Source: a virus. Taken from it: DNA of 31,998 nucleotides. Of this stretch, positions 14,665-23,777 are shown in pieces. Where the stretch lies: the IMG/VR virus record IMGVR_UViG_3300030085_003864, positions 1 to 31,998 of that record. One strand, given 5' to 3'. A program made the position numbers and the translations under genes. The stretch's first letter is position 1. Every line of letters starts with the position of its first letter. The notes under the pieces were generated by a model, which did no database searches, had not been told where the DNA came from, and saw nothing but the letters and a program-made list of their open reading frames with translations.

Positions 14665-16146
14665 TTGAAACCAAGACTCGCTATAATAGTACCATATCGA
14701 GATAGAGAAGAACACTTATCACAATTTGTTCCACATATAGACAAATTTTTATCCGATAGAGATATTCCGTATAAAATATTTGTTGTGGAACAAGGGAATG
14801 ATAGGCCATTTAATCGTGGTTGGTTGATAAACATTGGTTATTCAATAGCAAAAGAACAAGGATTTGATTATTTTTGTTTTCATGATGTTGATATGTTACC
14901 TGAGGACAATTCATGTGATTATTCTTGGGTAGAAAAACCTACACATCTTTCTGCACGATTGAGTAAATTTAAATACCGTTTAGTATATCCTGAATATATG
15001 GGTGGTGTTACTTTAATTAATAGAGAACACTTCGAATGGATAAATGGATTCTCCAATAAGTATTGGGGTTGGGGATTTGAAGATGATGATTTACTTTATC
15101 GTTGTAGGTTAAGAGGAGTTCCGTTAGAGGAAGCAACTACATTTAAGGCAAAAGATAAAACTCCACTCTATACTAATGTCTTAGAGTTTAATGGACGAGA
15201 TTATCTTGAGGTAAAAAATAGTTTATCGTTAAATAAAACTCTTAATTCGTCATTTAGTGTAGAGGCTTGGGTAGAACCTTACCAAGATTTAAAACTTGAC
15301 CCGAACAAAGAATATGATGAGTTTCATGTTTTTACTCGACCAGGACACCATGTTGGTATAGCCTACACAAGTGGACTACAATACAAAGGTGGAATATGGA
15401 CACAAGATGGGCATCAACCTATGGTAGTTTCAGAAAGACGCTCTGCAGAATGGGTTCATGTAATTTATACCGTAGATACGGTTCTTAAAAGATTAAGAAT
15501 GTATGTAAATGGTGTAGAAACAAATGAATCTCCAACTGATTACTTAGGAAAACTTAGAGAGTCTAATAATGTTTCTTATTATATAGGATGTGCTAATCCT
15601 ATGGCAAGATTTGATGACAGAGGTTATTTTATAGGAGATATAGCTCAAGTTGCATTATGGTCAACTTGTTTAGATTCAAATGAAGTTGAACATCTGTACA
15701 ATGATGGTAGACCATACAATGTTACCGAAAATCAAAAGTTCGATGGTTGGAAGTCTGGTAAAGAAACTTATAAATCAGCAGAAAAAGTTGTTGGTTATTG
15801 GGATTTTGAAAATGTAGTTGGTGATATGGCACTTGATAAGAGTGGTAATGATAATCACGCAAAAATATATGGTGCAATCAAAAAAGAAAAAGAGTTACGG
15901 ATAGGTAGTACTGCATTAGTACCATCGAGACGAGATGGTAAGTTTACTTGTTTAGAACATTCAGAAAATGGATGGGGACAAACTAAATTTACTCATTGGG
16001 AAACACGAGAAAATCAATTAAGATTTTTTAATCGAGTAAGGAGTGGTTTAACGGATATTAAAGATGATGGTTTGAGTACATTAGAATTTAAAATTACGAA
16101 CCGAGAAGAATTTTTAAATAAACACGAATTTATTTCAGTCGAATAA
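14665..16146 (+). CDS. GT7-like galactosyltransferase with inserted LamG domain, copy 2
   Basis: 493 residues and the most canonical of the three copies. GT7 N-part: AIIVPYRDREEHL, NDRPFNRGWLINIGYSIA (45-62), CFHDVDMLPED with Asp74-Val-Asp76, YMGGVTLINREHF, and NGFSNKYWGWGFEDDDLLYR (127-146). The LamG-type insertion spans about 170-405 (LEFNGRDYLEV, FSVEAWVEP, AEWVHVIYTVD, MYVNGV, YFIGDIAQVALW, DKSGNDNHAKIYG). GT7 resumes at SRRDGKFTCLEH, where His432 sits at the metal-His position of animal beta-4-GalT, then ENQLRF, DDGLSTLEFKI (467-477) and HEFISVE. Catalysis of hexose transfer to a terminal sugar is inferred from the family; the donor is unknown. Start TTG 14665. The Smr-like gene begins 3 nt after its stop codon. 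Confidence 0.85.
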   Translation: MKPRLAIIVPYRDREEHLSQFVPHIDKFLSDRDIPYKIFVVEQGNDRPFNRGWLINIGYSIAKEQGFDYFCFHDVDMLPEDNSCDYSWVEKPTHLSARLSKFKYRLVYPEYMGGVTLINREHFEWINGFSNKYWGWGFEDDDLLYRCRLRGVPLEEATTFKAKDKTPLYTNVLEFNGRDYLEVKNSLSLNKTLNSSFSVEAWVEPYQDLKLDPNKEYDEFHVFTRPGHHVGIAYTSGLQYKGGIWTQDGHQPMVVSERRSAEWVHVIYTVDTVLKRLRMYVNGVETNESPTDYLGKLRESNNVSYYIGCANPMARFDDRGYFIGDIAQVALWSTCLDSNEVEHLYNDGRPYNVTENQKFDGWKSGKETYKSAEKVVGYWDFENVVGDMALDKSGNDNHAKIYGAIKKEKELRIGSTALVPSRRDGKFTCLEHSENGWGQTKFTHWETRENQLRFFNRVRSGLTDIKDDGLSTLEFKITNREEFLNKHEFISVE

Positions 16147-16148
16147 TT

Positions 16149-16367
16149 ATGATAGAGATAGATTTACATGGACAAAGACATGATTCTGTCAGAGAAAAAT
16201 TAGAAAGTGATATTATATTAGAGTATAATAAAGGTAACTTTCCTATTCGTATCATTACAGGAAATTCTCTTATGATGAAAAAGATAGTCTTTACTGCCGT
16301 TGAAAATCAAAAATTTAAATCCAAAGAAGAACCACATAATAGTGGTGCATTAATAATATATGAGTAA
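16149..16367 (+). CDS. Mini Smr-domain-like protein
   Basis: 72 residues forming little more than a single Smr (MutS2 C-terminal) fold. It has IDLHGQ (residues 4-9, the DLHG motif), a helix with HDSVREKLESDII, the strand IRIITGNS where the family usually has ITGxG, and a last strand after NSGALIIY. Smr domains bind or nick nucleic acids, for example in ribosome rescue or branched DNA processing. Such activity is possible, but the GxG loop is changed to GNS, so it may bind without cutting. It is oddly placed between two glycosyltransferase genes and overlaps the next start by 8 nt. Fold confidence is moderate; function is unknown. Confidence 0.6.
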   Translation: MIEIDLHGQRHDSVREKLESDIILEYNKGNFPIRIITGNSLMMKKIVFTAVENQKFKSKEEPHNSGALIIYE

Positions 16368-17868
16368 AAAATTAGCAATATGCGTTCCACATTACAATAG
16401 AAGGGAACACCTTGAAAAGTTTATTCCACACATGGATGAATTTTTCAAAGATAAAGATATTGAGTATAAAATATTTGTGGCTAACCAAGTCTATCCTGAT
16501 TCGGTTAGTGGGTTCAACAGAGGAACATCTAAAAATGTTGCCTTTGATGTTGCACAAAAAGAAGGTTATGATTACTTTTGTTTCCACGATATAGATATGT
16601 TGCCCGAAGATGACTCGTGTGATTATTCATATCCTGATAAAGTAGAACATTTAGCAGTTCATGTAGCACAATTTGATTATGGACTAAAGTATCAAGAGTA
16701 CTTTGGTGGTGCAATTTTATTTACCAAAGAGCATTACGAACAAATCAATGGATACTCTAATGGTTATTGGAATTGGGGTATGGAAGATGATGATATTTTA
16801 TATCGTGTAAAGAAAAAAGGATTAGCAAACGAAACCTTTATGAATCATAAACTTGATGGAGAAGAAAATTTTATACGACTCGATGGACTTTCTAATTACA
16901 TAAAAATAAATCCATCAGATTCTATAAGAGAACTTACAAGTGGTAATTTTACGATGTCTGTTATGGTAAGGGCCGAAGATAGGTTTGATATTCCTAAGTA
17001 TTTAATTGGTGATGTAGAGAATAGAGAATTTATTCATCAATATATTTTTGGACGACCAAGTTTCCAAATGGGATTAGGTTGGGATAATTCAGATGCATAT
17101 TCATTTGGATTATTTAATCAAAAAAATAATCATTCTTATATGTGGATAAAAAGACCACCAGATGTTTGGACACATTTAATGGTAACGGTAAATGTTGATA
17201 GACGAGAACTTAGATTTTATTTGAATGGTGAGGAATCAGACTCACGATTTGGACATGGTTCAGAATCTCCTTTGGGATTTGAAACACCTTTAAAGAAATA
17301 TGGTGGAAATCCGTTTTATGTGGGAGTTGGTGATCCAAGAAAAGATGAAGGAGCTGGTTATTTTGCAGGTGATATAGCACAAGTATGTTTGTTTGATAGA
17401 GTTTTAAATTCTACGGATATAAAAGAATATTATGAAAATGATTATCCTGAAGTTTTAGACTTTTCACCAAAACTATACTACGATTTTTCTGAAGTTAGAG
17501 ATGATATAGTGTATGATATAAGTGGTCATGGAAATCATGGAATACTAAATGGTGGTTATGTAGAATCAGAGTTGATTGATAAAATACCAAACACTACTTT
17601 ACCATATCGTACAAAACCAGGTAGATTCTTCTCACAGGCACATAAAAGAAATGATATGGTTGGTGGTAAATGGGTTCATCAAAAAGATACAAGTATCAAC
17701 GAGAAAAGATTTGTAGAAGAAGTTCAAGGTGGAATGATTGATATCGATGAAGATGGATTAACAGATTTAAATTATAGTGTTGTAAAAAGAGAAAAGTTAT
17801 TTGGAACAGAACATGAAATTATAGATTTCAGATGTGAACAGAACATACCAAACCATGTAGAATTCTAA
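16360..17868 (+). CDS. GT7-like galactosyltransferase with inserted LamG domain, copy 3
   Basis: 502 residues. GT7 N-part: AICVPHYNRREHL, GFNRGTSKNVAFDVA, CFHDIDMLPED with Asp77-Ile-Asp79, YFGGAILFTKEHY and NGYSNGYWNWGMEDDDILYR (130-149). LamG-type insertion about 168-400 (FIRLDGLSNYIKI, FTMSVMV, DVWTHLMVTVNVD, FYLNGEE, YFAGDIAQVCLF, DISGHGNHGIL). GT7 resumes at RTKPGRFFSQAH with His428 at the metal-His position, then SINEKRF, DEDGLTDLNYSVV and EHEIIDF, which is close to the animal GT7 C-terminus. It differs from copy 2 in a longer N-terminal loop and a 12-residue extra tail. ATG 16360 overlaps the Smr-like gene, and the stop overlaps the next start by one base (TAATG). Confidence 0.83.
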   Translation: MSKKLAICVPHYNRREHLEKFIPHMDEFFKDKDIEYKIFVANQVYPDSVSGFNRGTSKNVAFDVAQKEGYDYFCFHDIDMLPEDDSCDYSYPDKVEHLAVHVAQFDYGLKYQEYFGGAILFTKEHYEQINGYSNGYWNWGMEDDDILYRVKKKGLANETFMNHKLDGEENFIRLDGLSNYIKINPSDSIRELTSGNFTMSVMVRAEDRFDIPKYLIGDVENREFIHQYIFGRPSFQMGLGWDNSDAYSFGLFNQKNNHSYMWIKRPPDVWTHLMVTVNVDRRELRFYLNGEESDSRFGHGSESPLGFETPLKKYGGNPFYVGVGDPRKDEGAGYFAGDIAQVCLFDRVLNSTDIKEYYENDYPEVLDFSPKLYYDFSEVRDDIVYDISGHGNHGILNGGYVESELIDKIPNTTLPYRTKPGRFFSQAHKRNDMVGGKWVHQKDTSINEKRFVEEVQGGMIDIDEDGLTDLNYSVVKREKLFGTEHEIIDFRCEQNIPNHVEF

Positions 17869-19787
17869 TGAAACCAGATAAAAATTTACTCATATCTATG
17901 ACTAAGGGCACAGATACCAAAGAGGAATACACCGCCTATCAATTAGAAAAACAAAAAAATAGTGATGATTTAAAAATTGATTTGACTACATCCATAATGG
18001 ATAGAGAAAATTTTCATGGGGCAAAAAATGTCAAGGACAATTTTAAAGTTTCTAACTATTCAGGTTTAGATTTTGATAAATTAACAAGACAAGACATATT
18101 AGTTACACAAGTTCCAAACTTGAATGAGGCTGGATTTTTTGCAGGATTGGCAACATTAATTTCTTATATAAGAACAAATCGAAAAGACATAAAAATAAAA
18201 GGTATAGATCCTTGTACTGAGTATTTTTTTCAACGAAAATTAGATTTAAAATCACAATTTTTTGCAGACTTCAATACATATTCTGCACAAGGTTCGGTGA
18301 ATCTTGATAAGTATAAAGAATTAGATTCCATAGTAAAATTATTTCAAAAATATATTGATAAATGTAAACCAACATATTTTGGATTTGGTTTGATAGACGG
18401 AAACATTGATGCTTCATTATTTTTTGCAAAAAAAATTAAAAAGTTATATCCTGATTTAAAAATAATGTTAGGTGGGTGTGGTGTATCATTAATGGGTAAG
18501 GGTAAACCCGAATATGGTGGATATTCAATGAGTGTCGCCTCGAATCAATGCTACGATATTACAGAATATGATTACATAGATTATATTATTAATGGTGATG
18601 GTGAAAAAACTTTGATAGAATTATTTGATTCATCAAAATTAAGAAAAGATTTAGAAAAAATTGATGGGTTGGTTTGGAAACATTCAGAAGATTTATCAGA
18701 TACAGAACAACAAATCAAGACTATTCTCGATGATTTAGATAAAATAGATATTACCAAAAAGGAATTTAATTATTCAAAAGATGTTTTAAATAGGGTTTTT
18801 GAAAAAGAACTATCTGAAGATTTAGATATACCTGATGAGTGGACTATGAATCCAAAAAGACAATATACTGATTTAACTTCATTAGCTGCTCCTGACTACA
18901 ATGATTTTTATGAAAATCCATACTATAAAAAGTTTTATAATATAGCAGTACCATTGACATTTTCACGAGGTTGTAATTTTAGATGTACATTTTGTTCAGT
19001 ACCAGTATTTGTTCCGTTATATAAACACAGACCGATAGAACAATGTTTAGATGAAATAGGTTATTGGGTAGATAAAAATTTTGAAGAAGGACTTAAAAAT
19101 GATAAATATTATCGAGTAGGAATGTTGGCACACGATTCTATTTTAAATGGAAATCCTAAATGGTTAGAGGATTTGTGTAAGGGTATTATTAAAAGAGGAT
19201 ATGGTGATAAAATAACTTGGGGTGGTAATCTTAGATTGATGAAACCAATGGCAGATATAAACACAATGAAATTATACAGAGATGCTGGTATTGAGTTTAT
19301 GATAACAGGAGCCGAATCATTTTCTGAACCAGTTCTAAAACATATGAAAAAAAATAAGAACATGAAAATAGTCAGAAAAATATTTGAAAATATAAGAGAG
19401 ATAAATAAGGAAGCTGGAGATAGATATAACGATACTATAAAAGTTCAATTACAATTGATTGTTGGGTATATGAATGAAACTGAAGAAGATTTTCAAAAAA
19501 CACTTGATTTTGTTGAAGAATTTCATGATGTAATTTATGAGATATTAACTTGTTCAGTTTTTTCAGTATGGTTTCCATTAAAAAAACAATGGGAAGATGA
19601 AGGTAGGTATCTTAAATATCATAGTCCTGTTGTGTGGGAAACAGAATATTGTACTACGGAACAGCGAATGGAAAGAATAGACAGAATAGAAAAATTATTT
19701 GATAAGCTAGGTTTAAATTACAACACATATCATAGAGGGTTGATGATGGAACATTACCAAGATTATTTAGATAGTAAAAGGAAATAA
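17868..19787 (+). CDS. Radical SAM protein with cobalamin-binding-like N-terminal domain
   Basis: 639 residues, in the architecture of B12-binding radical SAM enzymes. A Rossmann-like region (~75-250) includes YFGFGLIDGNIDASLFFAKK, PDLKIMLGGCGVS and a YIINGDGEKTLIELF segment, the typical end of that domain. The radical SAM core has SRGCNFRCTFCS with Cys369-x3-Cys373-x2-Cys376, and later MITGAESFSEPVLKHMKK, the usual radical SAM strand-helix. No DxHxxG cobalamin-ligand motif is visible, so bound cobalamin, if any, would lack the lower His ligand. Such enzymes methylate unactivated carbons or rearrange and dehydrate sugars; the reaction here is unknown. An insertion of acidic helices (~255-345) separates the domains. 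Confidence 0.72.
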   Translation: MKPDKNLLISMTKGTDTKEEYTAYQLEKQKNSDDLKIDLTTSIMDRENFHGAKNVKDNFKVSNYSGLDFDKLTRQDILVTQVPNLNEAGFFAGLATLISYIRTNRKDIKIKGIDPCTEYFFQRKLDLKSQFFADFNTYSAQGSVNLDKYKELDSIVKLFQKYIDKCKPTYFGFGLIDGNIDASLFFAKKIKKLYPDLKIMLGGCGVSLMGKGKPEYGGYSMSVASNQCYDITEYDYIDYIINGDGEKTLIELFDSSKLRKDLEKIDGLVWKHSEDLSDTEQQIKTILDDLDKIDITKKEFNYSKDVLNRVFEKELSEDLDIPDEWTMNPKRQYTDLTSLAAPDYNDFYENPYYKKFYNIAVPLTFSRGCNFRCTFCSVPVFVPLYKHRPIEQCLDEIGYWVDKNFEEGLKNDKYYRVGMLAHDSILNGNPKWLEDLCKGIIKRGYGDKITWGGNLRLMKPMADINTMKLYRDAGIEFMITGAESFSEPVLKHMKKNKNMKIVRKIFENIREINKEAGDRYNDTIKVQLQLIVGYMNETEEDFQKTLDFVEEFHDVIYEILTCSVFSVWFPLKKQWEDEGRYLKYHSPVVWETEYCTTEQRMERIDRIEKLFDKLGLNYNTYHRGLMMEHYQDYLDSKRK

Positions 19788-19788
19788 T

Positions 19789-21087
19789 ATGTTAAGATTT
19801 GGATATGACCAATTTGATAATGATACTTGGGAAATAATAAAACCTAATGGTTTAATAGGACAAGAAGAAGTACCAGAAACATACAGATTATATTTACCAC
19901 CTTGGTATGGTGAAATTTTTATAAATAATGAAATATCATTTGAGATAAAATCATCACAAGAATTGATAGAAGAAAATCATAATGATAAGTGGATATATTT
20001 GTTAGAACCTAATGGTGATCCTCGTGGTTGGTTTGGTATGTTTGAAGATGAAAATCCAAATCCGATTAAATCTTTATTTGCAGGAGTTGATAAGAAAACA
20101 TTAAAAAGTTGTCAAAAAGATAAAACAATAATTTGTTTATGGCAACCAAATGAAGGGTTTCCGTCTGAATGGATTAACATTAATGTTTTTGAAGAAATAT
20201 ATAAAGAACTTGATAAGTGTAACATATCACCTAACAATTTTATTTATGTATGTGGTAATTGGAAAATAGAAAAAGAATTTAAGGAATGGAAAAATAATAA
20301 AACTGAACATTACAAAGATTGGGAAGATATACATTTATGTGCATTTAATAATGAAAGATATTTAAATTTTAAAAAGAAATGGGGTGGAGAACTTTCAAAG
20401 TTTGATTCTACAATAAAAAGAGAAAGACACTTTGTTTGTTTTAATAGAGAACTTAGACCACATAGAAAGCTATTTTTGACTATGTTGTTAGAGGCAAACC
20501 TTTTAGACTTTGGAATGGTTTCGAGTAAAAAATTTGATATAGAAACATTTTTTCGTGTACCAAAGGAATTAAATCTTGGTAAGGGACTTTCAAAAAAATT
20601 ACAAGGTTATGCAGAAAAACTCGTTGATATGACACCGATGGTTGTAGATGTAGATGAATGGGATACAAATCATTTCGACACCTCTAATAAGTGGGTTTAT
20701 GATGCTACATATTTTTCTGTAATCACAACCACATGGTTTGGAGAAGATACTTTATTTTTTGATGAGAAGATTTGGAAACCAATGGCTAATGAACATCCAT
20801 TTATAGTAGTTGGTAATTATCAGGTACTCAAAGAATTGAAAAGACAAGGGTTTAAAACCTTTCATCCGTTTATCGATGAATCATATGATGAAGAAAAAAA
20901 TCCATATAAAAGAATGAAAAAGATAATTAAAGAAATTGATAGATTATCAAAATACAGTTCAGAAAAAATGAACAATTGGTACAAAAATTTAAAACCAATA
21001 CTTGAACACAACAACAAGCAATTATATAGTTTGGATTCGTTAGACAAATTAACAACCAAATTTAATAATATTACTAAAGGTAAATAA
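19789..21087 (+). CDS. Putative glycosyltransferase, DESYD-motif family (fucosyltransferase-like end)
   Basis: 432 residues. The C-terminal half carries a double signature: CFNRELRPHRKLFLTMLLEA (217-236), then FFDEKIWKPMANEHPFIVVG (~323-342), a GFKTF segment and FIDESYDEEKNPYKR. The same pair of blocks occurs in the protein at 26019-26930. The EK-x-x-K-P-x-x-x-x-HPFI-x-x-G block resembles the donor-binding end of GT10-type fucosyltransferases, so a GT-B sugar transferase is likely, though the family link is by motif only. The N-terminal ~200 residues look like a separate, unrecognised Rossmann-like half (DKTIICLWQPNEG; FIYVCGNW). It starts 1 nt after the radical SAM stop and follows AAAGGA. 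Confidence 0.5.
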   Translation: MLRFGYDQFDNDTWEIIKPNGLIGQEEVPETYRLYLPPWYGEIFINNEISFEIKSSQELIEENHNDKWIYLLEPNGDPRGWFGMFEDENPNPIKSLFAGVDKKTLKSCQKDKTIICLWQPNEGFPSEWININVFEEIYKELDKCNISPNNFIYVCGNWKIEKEFKEWKNNKTEHYKDWEDIHLCAFNNERYLNFKKKWGGELSKFDSTIKRERHFVCFNRELRPHRKLFLTMLLEANLLDFGMVSSKKFDIETFFRVPKELNLGKGLSKKLQGYAEKLVDMTPMVVDVDEWDTNHFDTSNKWVYDATYFSVITTTWFGEDTLFFDEKIWKPMANEHPFIVVGNYQVLKELKRQGFKTFHPFIDESYDEEKNPYKRMKKIIKEIDRLSKYSSEKMNNWYKNLKPILEHNNKQLYSLDSLDKLTTKFNNITKGK

Positions 21088-21095
21088 TTATAGGT

Positions 21096-23057
21096 ATGAA
21101 AAAGAAACACATATATTTTGTTGAGGTAAATTCTGTTTATTCTGGCATTGAAAAAAAGTTAAAGTTACCTTATAGTACAGGTCTAATTAAAGCTTGGGTT
21201 TTGCAAAATAAAACAATTGAAGATAATTATGATTTTCCAGATTGGATATGTCATAGAGATGATATTGATGAAATTTTTGATAGGATAAAAAATCCATCAG
21301 TCGTTGGGTTTTCGTGTTTTACTTGGAATTGGAAATTCAATAAATTATTGGCAAAAAGAATAAAGGATAAATATCCTAATTGTTTGATAGTTTTTGGTGG
21401 AAAAGAACCACCAAATGCTGCCTGGTTAAAGCAAAATCCTGAATGGATTAAAGATTATCCATATGTAGATATAATTGTACATACAGAAGGTGAAGTTTCT
21501 TTTGAAGAAATATTAATTGAACACTTAAATGAAAATCCTGATTATACTCACATAGAAGGATGTACTATTAATCATAAAACTTCTCACACCATTACTCCAC
21601 CGAGAGCAAGAATTGTAGATTTAGGTGAATCACCATCACCATATCTAAACGGAATATTTGATGATGTTTATAAAAAATATAAAGATATGGATTTTATGTT
21701 TTCGGCAGTAATTGAAAGTGCAAGAGGATGTCCATATGCCTGTACATTTTGTGAAATTGGTGATTCGTATTTTACCAAGATAAAACAACAACCAATACAG
21801 CAGGTATTTGATGAGATTGAGTGGATAGGTTCTCATGGTATAGATTACATTGATGATGCAACTTCTAACTTTGGAATATTTCATGATAGAGATACTGAAA
21901 TAGCAGAATGGTTAGTTCATTGTAATGAAAAATATGGTAATCCTCAAACCTTTAAGGTAGATTGGGCAAAGAGTAAGGCTATGAGATTATTTAGTATAGC
22001 AAAAATACTTCATGATGGTGGATTACATAGAGGAATGACATTGGCTATGCAATCATTGGATGACCAAGTATTAAAGGCAGTTAAGAGAAAGAATCTCGTT
22101 AATGATGACGACATACAAGAGATAACTAAAGTTTATGAAACAGCTGGTATATCAACTTACATAGAAATTATACTTGGACTACCAGATGAAACATTAGAAG
22201 GATTTAAACAAGGGTTGTGTAGAACACTTGAAATAGGTGAACACAATCATGTGGGAATGTATGTTTTAGTTGCACTTAGAAATACTCCGTTTGGTGATAA
22301 TGAGTATATTGAAAAATATGAAATAAAATCTAAAAGAATTCTTGCTCCGATAGCTAGATGGGTTGAACCACCTGATGGTATTATGGAAACTGCTGATTTG
22401 GTCATTGGACATAAACAGATGACTACGGAAGAATGGTTAGAAATGTATTTATTTTCTTGGTTAGTTGCAAGTTGTCATCATATGGGATTTACTGAAAAAA
22501 TTGTTAGATTTATCCGTGAACATTATAAAATTACATATGAAGAATTTTATAAAAAGTTATTTGATTATGTCGGTAGTAATCCAAACACTATATTAGGTAA
22601 AGAATATTTAGATATAAAAAATCATATTTTACAGATTATTACCGAAGATGAACCAAAAACTTTTTGGGGTAGACAATCAAAAGAGTTTCCTGAATTTCAA
22701 GGTGAAAAAGAAGAATTATCTTGTTTGATGTATATAAAATATAAAGATAGATTTTATAAGGAATTTAGTTCATTTATTAATAATAATTTCAAAGTTGATT
22801 CTGATATAATAAATGCAGTTACTAAGTTTCAAATGGACAATGTTATAGATCCTAACACAAGGTATCCAATAAAAACAGATGTTGAATATAATTTTATGGA
22901 TGTTATTCTCGAAAAGAAAAAATTAAAAAAACAATACAAAGAGTATGAAATAAATGCAAATAATTTTAATGGTGATTATTTAGAATATGGTACATCATTA
23001 TATTATAGAAGAAAAACAGGAGCAGGACGAACTCAAATTACAGATTATGAAAAATGA
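21096..23057 (+). CDS. Radical SAM protein with cobalamin-binding-like N-terminal domain, second copy
   Basis: 653 residues. The N-terminal Rossmann-like region (~50-165) has VVGFSCFTWNWKFNKLLAKR, CLIVFGGKEPP and VHTEGEVSFEEIL, the usual B12-binding-domain landmarks but without DxHxxG. The radical SAM core has SARGCPYACTFCEIG with Cys212-x3-Cys216-x2-Cys219, followed by IDDATSNFG and LAMQSLDDQVLKAVKRKN, as in methylthiotransferase-like/B12 radical SAM proteins. Residues ~440-650 are a long helical C-terminal region. It is not a recent duplicate of the protein at 17868-19787: the two differ in length and outside the motifs. The stop overlaps the next start by 11 nt. The substrate is unknown. 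Confidence 0.72.
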   Translation: MKKKHIYFVEVNSVYSGIEKKLKLPYSTGLIKAWVLQNKTIEDNYDFPDWICHRDDIDEIFDRIKNPSVVGFSCFTWNWKFNKLLAKRIKDKYPNCLIVFGGKEPPNAAWLKQNPEWIKDYPYVDIIVHTEGEVSFEEILIEHLNENPDYTHIEGCTINHKTSHTITPPRARIVDLGESPSPYLNGIFDDVYKKYKDMDFMFSAVIESARGCPYACTFCEIGDSYFTKIKQQPIQQVFDEIEWIGSHGIDYIDDATSNFGIFHDRDTEIAEWLVHCNEKYGNPQTFKVDWAKSKAMRLFSIAKILHDGGLHRGMTLAMQSLDDQVLKAVKRKNLVNDDDIQEITKVYETAGISTYIEIILGLPDETLEGFKQGLCRTLEIGEHNHVGMYVLVALRNTPFGDNEYIEKYEIKSKRILAPIARWVEPPDGIMETADLVIGHKQMTTEEWLEMYLFSWLVASCHHMGFTEKIVRFIREHYKITYEEFYKKLFDYVGSNPNTILGKEYLDIKNHILQIITEDEPKTFWGRQSKEFPEFQGEKEELSCLMYIKYKDRFYKEFSSFINNNFKVDSDIINAVTKFQMDNVIDPNTRYPIKTDVEYNFMDVILEKKKLKKQYKEYEINANNFNGDYLEYGTSLYYRRKTGAGRTQITDYEK

Positions 23058-23766
23058 ACAAATATTAGACTTTTATAATACAAATGGTTTTTATATTGAA
23101 AGGTTATTTTCTCGTCATGAAATCAATAAATACAGAGAAGAATCTGATAGGTTATTAAAACTAAGAGGAGAGGATACTCGTCCTTATGCCTATCCACACG
23201 AAGATTCTGAATTATTTAATGATTTGTGGAAACATCCGAGAACTTTAGAAATATTAAAATTGTTAATTGGTGGTGATGTATGTGGGTTACAGACTTGGAT
23301 GTATTTTAAACCACCAGGTGAACTTGGTAGAGATATCCATCAAAATATATTTTATACTCATGCAAATAGAGGTGATATAATTAATGCATCTTTGGCTATT
23401 GATGATTCAAATGAAGAAAATGGATGTTTATATGCTTACATTGGTTCTCATGTTGAGTGGTGTTTACCAATAGAAAAAGACGATGAAAGAATGAAAACAA
23501 ATCCAAAAGATTGGAGAAATGAAAGAGGTAAACCTTGTGCTATTCCTGGTGAATGGGTAGATGGTGTGTGGACAGAAAAATATGAAAAGAAATATCTTCC
23601 TATGAATAGTGGAGAAATTATATTTTTACATTCTCATGTTCTTCATGGTTCTGATGATAATAATTCAAAGGATAAGTGGAGAAGGGCATTTTTATGTGGA
23701 TATCTAAGAGAAGATGCACACTTCAATTCAGGAGGTCAAATGAAACGAGTTGGGTTATCTTTTTAA
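23047..23766 (+). CDS. Phytanoyl-CoA dioxygenase (PhyH)-like protein with HxN in place of HxD
   Basis: 239 residues, PhyH-type 2OG-Fe(II) oxygenase layout: FYNTNGFYIERLFSRHEI at the N-terminus, PHEDSELFNDLWKHPR, DIHQNIFYTHAN (96-107), LAIDDSNEENGCLYAYIGSH (116-135), and IIFLHSHVLHGSDDN with His200, then Arg213. Related enzymes read HQDxxY where this one reads His98-Gln-Asn100, so the acidic iron ligand appears replaced by Asn. In some relatives loss of that acid accompanies halogenation; here it could also mean weak or lost iron binding. The chosen start ATG 23047 overlaps the radical SAM gene by 11 nt. An in-frame start at 22987 would overlap by 71 nt and adds an unrelated leader. Confidence 0.65.
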   Translation: MKNEQILDFYNTNGFYIERLFSRHEINKYREESDRLLKLRGEDTRPYAYPHEDSELFNDLWKHPRTLEILKLLIGGDVCGLQTWMYFKPPGELGRDIHQNIFYTHANRGDIINASLAIDDSNEENGCLYAYIGSHVEWCLPIEKDDERMKTNPKDWRNERGKPCAIPGEWVDGVWTEKYEKKYLPMNSGEIIFLHSHVLHGSDDNNSKDKWRRAFLCGYLREDAHFNSGGQMKRVGLSF

Positions 23767-23777
23767 AGGGAGATTAA

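Noticed and set aside
17868-23057. DxHxxG cobalamin-binding motif in the two B12-like radical SAM proteins
   Set aside because: Looked for in both Rossmann-like N-terminal regions and not seen, so cobalamin binding is not claimed as fact.
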